Source: Astrocystis sublimbata (taxonomy: Eukaryota > Ascomycota > Sordariomycetes > Xylariales > Xylariaceae). Taken from it: a stretch of 64,000 bases of DNA. The DNA is taken from assembly GCA_022453515.1 (NCBI GenBank), contig JAJNNY010000020.1, positions 601,087-665,086 on the forward strand, in the 5' to 3' direction. The notes beneath the pieces are model-generated. The model worked only from the letters and a program-made list of their open reading frames with translations, had not been told where the DNA came from and searched no databases. Numbering within the stretch: the first letter of the stretch is position 1; every line of letters begins with the position of its first letter. This document shows positions 60,771 through 64,000 of the stretch, piece by piece. The translations under genes were made by a program, and so were the position numbers.

Positions 60771-63564
60771 GTACCCTTGTACGCGTAGGTGACGGGGGTC
60801 TCGTAAATCTCGTAGGTCGGGGCTTCCGCACTCAATCGCGTAAGGAGCAAGGTTGTATTGCGATTTGTATGCAAAGGGGGCGACGCGTGCGATATACGTA
60901 TACGGAGGAATCGGCTGGTCAAGGGGCTCGGAATCGAAGGCTTAGAGGGGTGTGTGCCCACGAGGCTAGGCACTGCGGCTCGCGTGTAGCTCAGGGCTCT
61001 TCTCTTGTAAGGCTGTTTCGACGGGCCAATGAAGGCTTCGAGATCCCTGATCGTAGGGGTCGTGTGTGGCTGAGCTAGTTCGTATGCGTATGCGGAAGCG
61101 TACATAAGGCTGCTTGTCTCGATATCGTGTACGGGGCTGAATGTTCGGAGGCTTGAATAGCCTTGTGCGAGCCGGCGACGTAGGATTAGATCGCGCTGCG
61201 ACTCTTTGGGTGTCTTTTCGCACTCAGACGCGTCGAGGACTGATTTCCGATCCGTGGTCGTTGCTCCGAAGTGCACTGGGCACCCAACTTGAAACCTCAC
61301 CGAGAACACCAATGAAACGGGGCATAAAGGCTACGTATTAAAACCCAAAAAAAACAACCAGCTCCCATAGGGAGCCATGACAATGTAAGGGGCCATAGAA
61401 AATACCTGGGTGGGTGTGTATCGGCATGGCAAGTGCTATGGCGAGGGCTATGGAGTAGGTAAGAGCAGGCATTCCAGAGGCTTATTTATAGCCGTAGAAA
61501 TGCCGGACAATTTTACAGCCGTAGCCCGTAGCCCATGGCTCCCCTACAGCCGCACCTGTAATGGGTTGGATTGCCCACACCCAAAAGTGGGATCTAGATG
61601 AGAGCAATCTAGAAACCTGGCCTTAGCCGTGAGAGATCCATGAAACCCACTGTAATTCGTACCTGCCCAACATACCCTAGTCCATTCAGCCTCGCCCACA
61701 GCTGCCAAACAGCTGGCAATCCTGGTCACCCAGTTCCAGTAGATTACCTAGATCTAATGAAACAGATTCAAGGCGAAAACAGACTATTGAACATTGTGTT
61801 ATTAGGTAGGATGGTACGGTCCGTACCTGTGCACTTGTCTGGTTCGCTTGGGTTGCTTTTTGGAGCAGACAGGCAGAGCTCCCCCGGCACATGCCTCGTG
61901 TCGACGCCGATCCACGGATGCGTTCTGGTTGGTCGAGGCCGGCCAGGCCCCCAGGTTCCTACCTACACTGAAGTCAGGTACCCATGCACCCTTGTCTCAT
62001 TCCGTTCCGTCGGCCTAAAACATCAAACCCCACCGTTCATCTCCCTCCTGCCTGCACTCTCATCCATTCTCCATTCTCACGTCCGTCTGTCCTGCCGGTC
62101 TACGTAAGGGAGGTGAGTAGATAATCTCGATCTATCTGTCAGTCTGTGAGTCGTCCAGGAAATGAGATAATTAGTATCTCCGTAGAATAGTAGTATGTTT
62201 TCATCTTGCATCATCGTATTCGCAGTGGTGCGGTGCTCAGTCACCTTCGGGGCCTCGGTAGGTATGTACCTAGGAGGTAAGGCAGGCACTTGCCTCAGGT
62301 GCAGGCTGCAGCACGTCGCCAAGCCACTTTAGATAGACAGCGCCTAAGATTGGAACCTCGAAGCTTCGCATGACGTCGATCCTCTGGCTCTGGTAGGTCG
62401 CGTTTGCTGTGCGTGGTGATTCCGGCATGGCGCATGATCGCGTTTGCTGCATCCTGTGCACCACTGCCGTCTACGTAGGGAGGCAGGTACCTACGGGCAC
62501 CTACCTGGACTCTTCCACTTCACTCCAACTTCAATCTTCTCACGTATTTCCTTCCATCTATTTTCCTCTCAACAATTGTTTAGGGTGTTGTCCAATTCCA
62601 CAACTTAGAATCAATCCCCCTCCCGCAACAAGACCCCAAAAGACCCCACGAAACAGGTGCCTACCTACCAACGTACCAGGTTACTAACAAACCATACAGT
62701 GAGGTAGGTGACCCCAAGTTGCTGGCTGGATGAACACACCACCAGAACGCTACCCTGCCCTACCAACCCCCAAAGAACCCTTACTATTGGCATACCCTTT
62801 TCAACCTTGTGCAACTCCCCCTCCCTCCCCATACAACCACGTTTTGCTCTCGGCTGTTTATTGTCCTCCTCGTGTGTGTTGTTCCTCTGCTAGCGCTATC
62901 CTGCTCTTTGTGCTCGCTTGCTTCTCCTTTCCATCCGTGTGCTCTCGAGGGCTGGCTGGCGTCTTTGTGTTGGGCCCGACTCCATTCCCATGCCCATTCC
63001 CCATTAGCCGCTCTCCACTCTGGGCTCTGCAGAGACGCCGCGCGTTCGCATCTGGCCGAGCTGGCATGCCGGGTTATGTATGTAGGTAACTTTCCGCTAA
63101 CCACTTTGTGACCAGACGAACCTTGGAAGAGCGACCAGTCGTCACCTGCCAAGCTCACACCGGCGCCCTCCCGCCGTCCGTCGCCCGCCCCACGCATGAC
63201 AACAGCTCCGACTCAGCTTCTCCAACCCATTCATTCCTCTATCGACCTGCTCGAGCGTCTTCACCTACCTGGCACACACACCTGTCGGACTTGCCACTTG
63301 CAGCCTTCTGTGACCTAGTCGCCTCCCCTGGCTGATTGCATCACTCAACACTGACTATTCATCCATATCTGCTTATCTCGGTGTCCAAGTACTCTGCTCA
63401 GCTCGCCTTGCGCTCGCCTCGCCCCTGCTGCTCGCTGTTCCTTTCCCACTTCCTTGCCAGGAGCCGTGTCCTCGCTGTCTCTGTCCTCCTGCCGCTCCCC
63501 CTCCGAAAATCTGGCAGGAAATAAACGTCGCAGTCTCTCCAACCAGGGAGGTCTGCTCAATAGG
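60771..63564. other. Right palindrome arm, mirror of PP2C upstream region
   Basis: Reverse complement of about 57210-60003. No sequence content beyond that of the left arm. Confidence 0.6.
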
Positions 63565-64000
63565 ATGTTTGGCGGCGGCTCCAATTCCCCAGCCGCCAAA
63601 TCCGACACTGCCCAGGCTCCCGAGCCCAACACTCGCCCTGACCCCGCTCCCGCCGATCCCAAGCCCTCCGACCCGCCCACCGATGGCCTGTCCAAGTCCC
63701 CCGACCAGGTCGCCAGCGGCGAGAAGCGCAGCGGCAACGGCAGCCCTTCCGGCCGCCAGCACGCCGACGTCGGTGCCGCCGACAAGAAGCGCCGGAGTAG
63801 TGGCGTCACCTCCAAAGCGAGCAACTTCATAGCGAGCGCCAGGAACTCTCTCAACTTCCAGTCCGGTCGCCAGAGCAGCGACTCCTCCGCCCGCACGCCC
63901 CTGCAGAAGCTCGGAAAACAAGACCAGGCCCTCGCCGTGCCCCAGGGCCAGCACAACAACTCCGCCGGTGAATCCCTCCCCGGCCCCAGGTCGACCTTCA
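63565..64000 (+). CDS. PTC1: PP2C (Ptc1-type) gene, second copy, truncated by window end
   Basis: Starts at the mirrored ATG ([13 protein letters not shown]) and covers the first 145 codons, ending in the low-complexity region just before the catalytic domain (near SLPGPRSTF). Identical to the left-arm copy over the whole visible stretch, without a single synonymous change. Either a genuine inverted duplicate or, more likely, the same gene assembled twice. Whether the copy is complete cannot be seen. Confidence 0.75.
   Translation, partial: MFGGGSNSPAAKSDTAQAPEPNTRPDPAPADPKPSDPPTDGLSKSPDQVASGEKRSGNGSPSGRQHADVGAADKKRRSSGVTSKASNFIASARNSLNFQSGRQSSDSSARTPLQKLGKQDQALAVPQGQHNNSAGESLPGPRSTF

Larger units (their letters stand above)
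60548..61312 (-). other. 254-codon open frame in repeat-like DNA, not convincingly a gene
   Basis: Open for 254 codons on the minus strand from a TTG; the first in-frame ATG lies about 70 codons in. The mirrored left-arm frame (59462 onward) stops after 159 codons because of indels between arms. The predicted protein is rich in Arg, Ser, Thr and Pro without membrane or catalytic motifs I know, and its end overlaps the tRNA-like sequence and repeat copy A. Probably a chance frame in repeat DNA. Confidence 0.3.
56774..64000. repeat. Near-perfect inverted repeat (palindrome) of at least 7.2 kb
   Basis: Every position x in 56774-60386 pairs with about 120774-x in 60388-64000. I confirmed this by paired open frames on opposite strands with identical translations at mirrored coordinates, for example 57577/63197, 58310/62464, 59462/61312 and 56815/63959. 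From 56774 to about 59940 I see no difference between arms. The inner 450 bp carry about ten differences, nearly all single-base indels. The right arm continues past the window end, so the full length is unknown. Centre is an A+T-only block. Either a fold-back assembly artefact or a genuine inverted duplication; I favour the former. Confidence 0.93.

Noticed and set aside
56774..64000. Telomere or chromosome end explanation for the palindrome
   Set aside because: No TTAGGG or CCCTAA array is seen at the centre or in either arm.

Overview
The window is nuclear DNA of a filamentous ascomycete (Pezizomycotina, most likely a Sordariomycete). Genes are split by short introns of about 50-190 bp with GTAAGT/GTATGT-like donors and CTAAC-like branch sites. 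The proteins are typical of moulds: a Whi5-type G1/S repressor, a glutamine-rich Med15, a Pth11-like receptor, a secreted BBE-type flavin oxidase and a fungal 2-isopropylmalate synthase. All exon joins were worked out by eye from splice signals, reading phase and family conservation.

Layout. 0-6 kb: a secreted beta-rich protein (+), a small Cys-containing protein (-) and a Whi5/Nrm1-type repressor (-). 6-9.5 kb: a gene-poor, microsatellite-rich stretch. 9.5-14 kb: Mediator subunit 15 (-). 14-22.9 kb: almost 9 kb with no gene I can support. 22.9-35.3 kb: aspartyl aminopeptidase (+), a histidine-phosphatase-fold protein without its catalytic His (+), a secreted FAD oxidase (-), a Pth11-like seven-helix receptor (+) and an uncharacterised multi-pass membrane protein (+). 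35.8-50.7 kb, all on minus: 2-isopropylmalate synthase, long-form tRNase Z, an 89-residue membrane protein and a 1284-residue cytoskeletal-type protein with an ADF-H-like N-terminus. 55.2-57.2 kb: a Ptc1-type PP2C phosphatase (-).

From 56,774 to the end at 64,000 the sequence is one near-perfect palindrome with its centre at about 60,387. The right half is the reverse complement of the left half, and it includes a second, truncated copy of the PP2C gene running off the window. The centre is a 182-bp block of only A and T. Arm differences are confined to roughly the inner 450 bp and are mostly single-base homopolymer indels. This looks most like a fold-back assembly error at an AT-rich repeat block, but a real inverted duplication is not excluded. 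Next to the centre are a tRNA-like A-box sequence and two diverged copies of a repeat, pointing to a decayed Pol III-type or transposable element.

The genes are mainly housekeeping and do not form a single pathway. The closest thing to an accessory neighbourhood is the flavin oxidase next to the Pth11-like receptor (27.4-32.6 kb). I found no CRISPR array, intact transposase or telomeric repeat array. Intergenic DNA is strikingly rich in the short motif TAGGTA/TACCTA.
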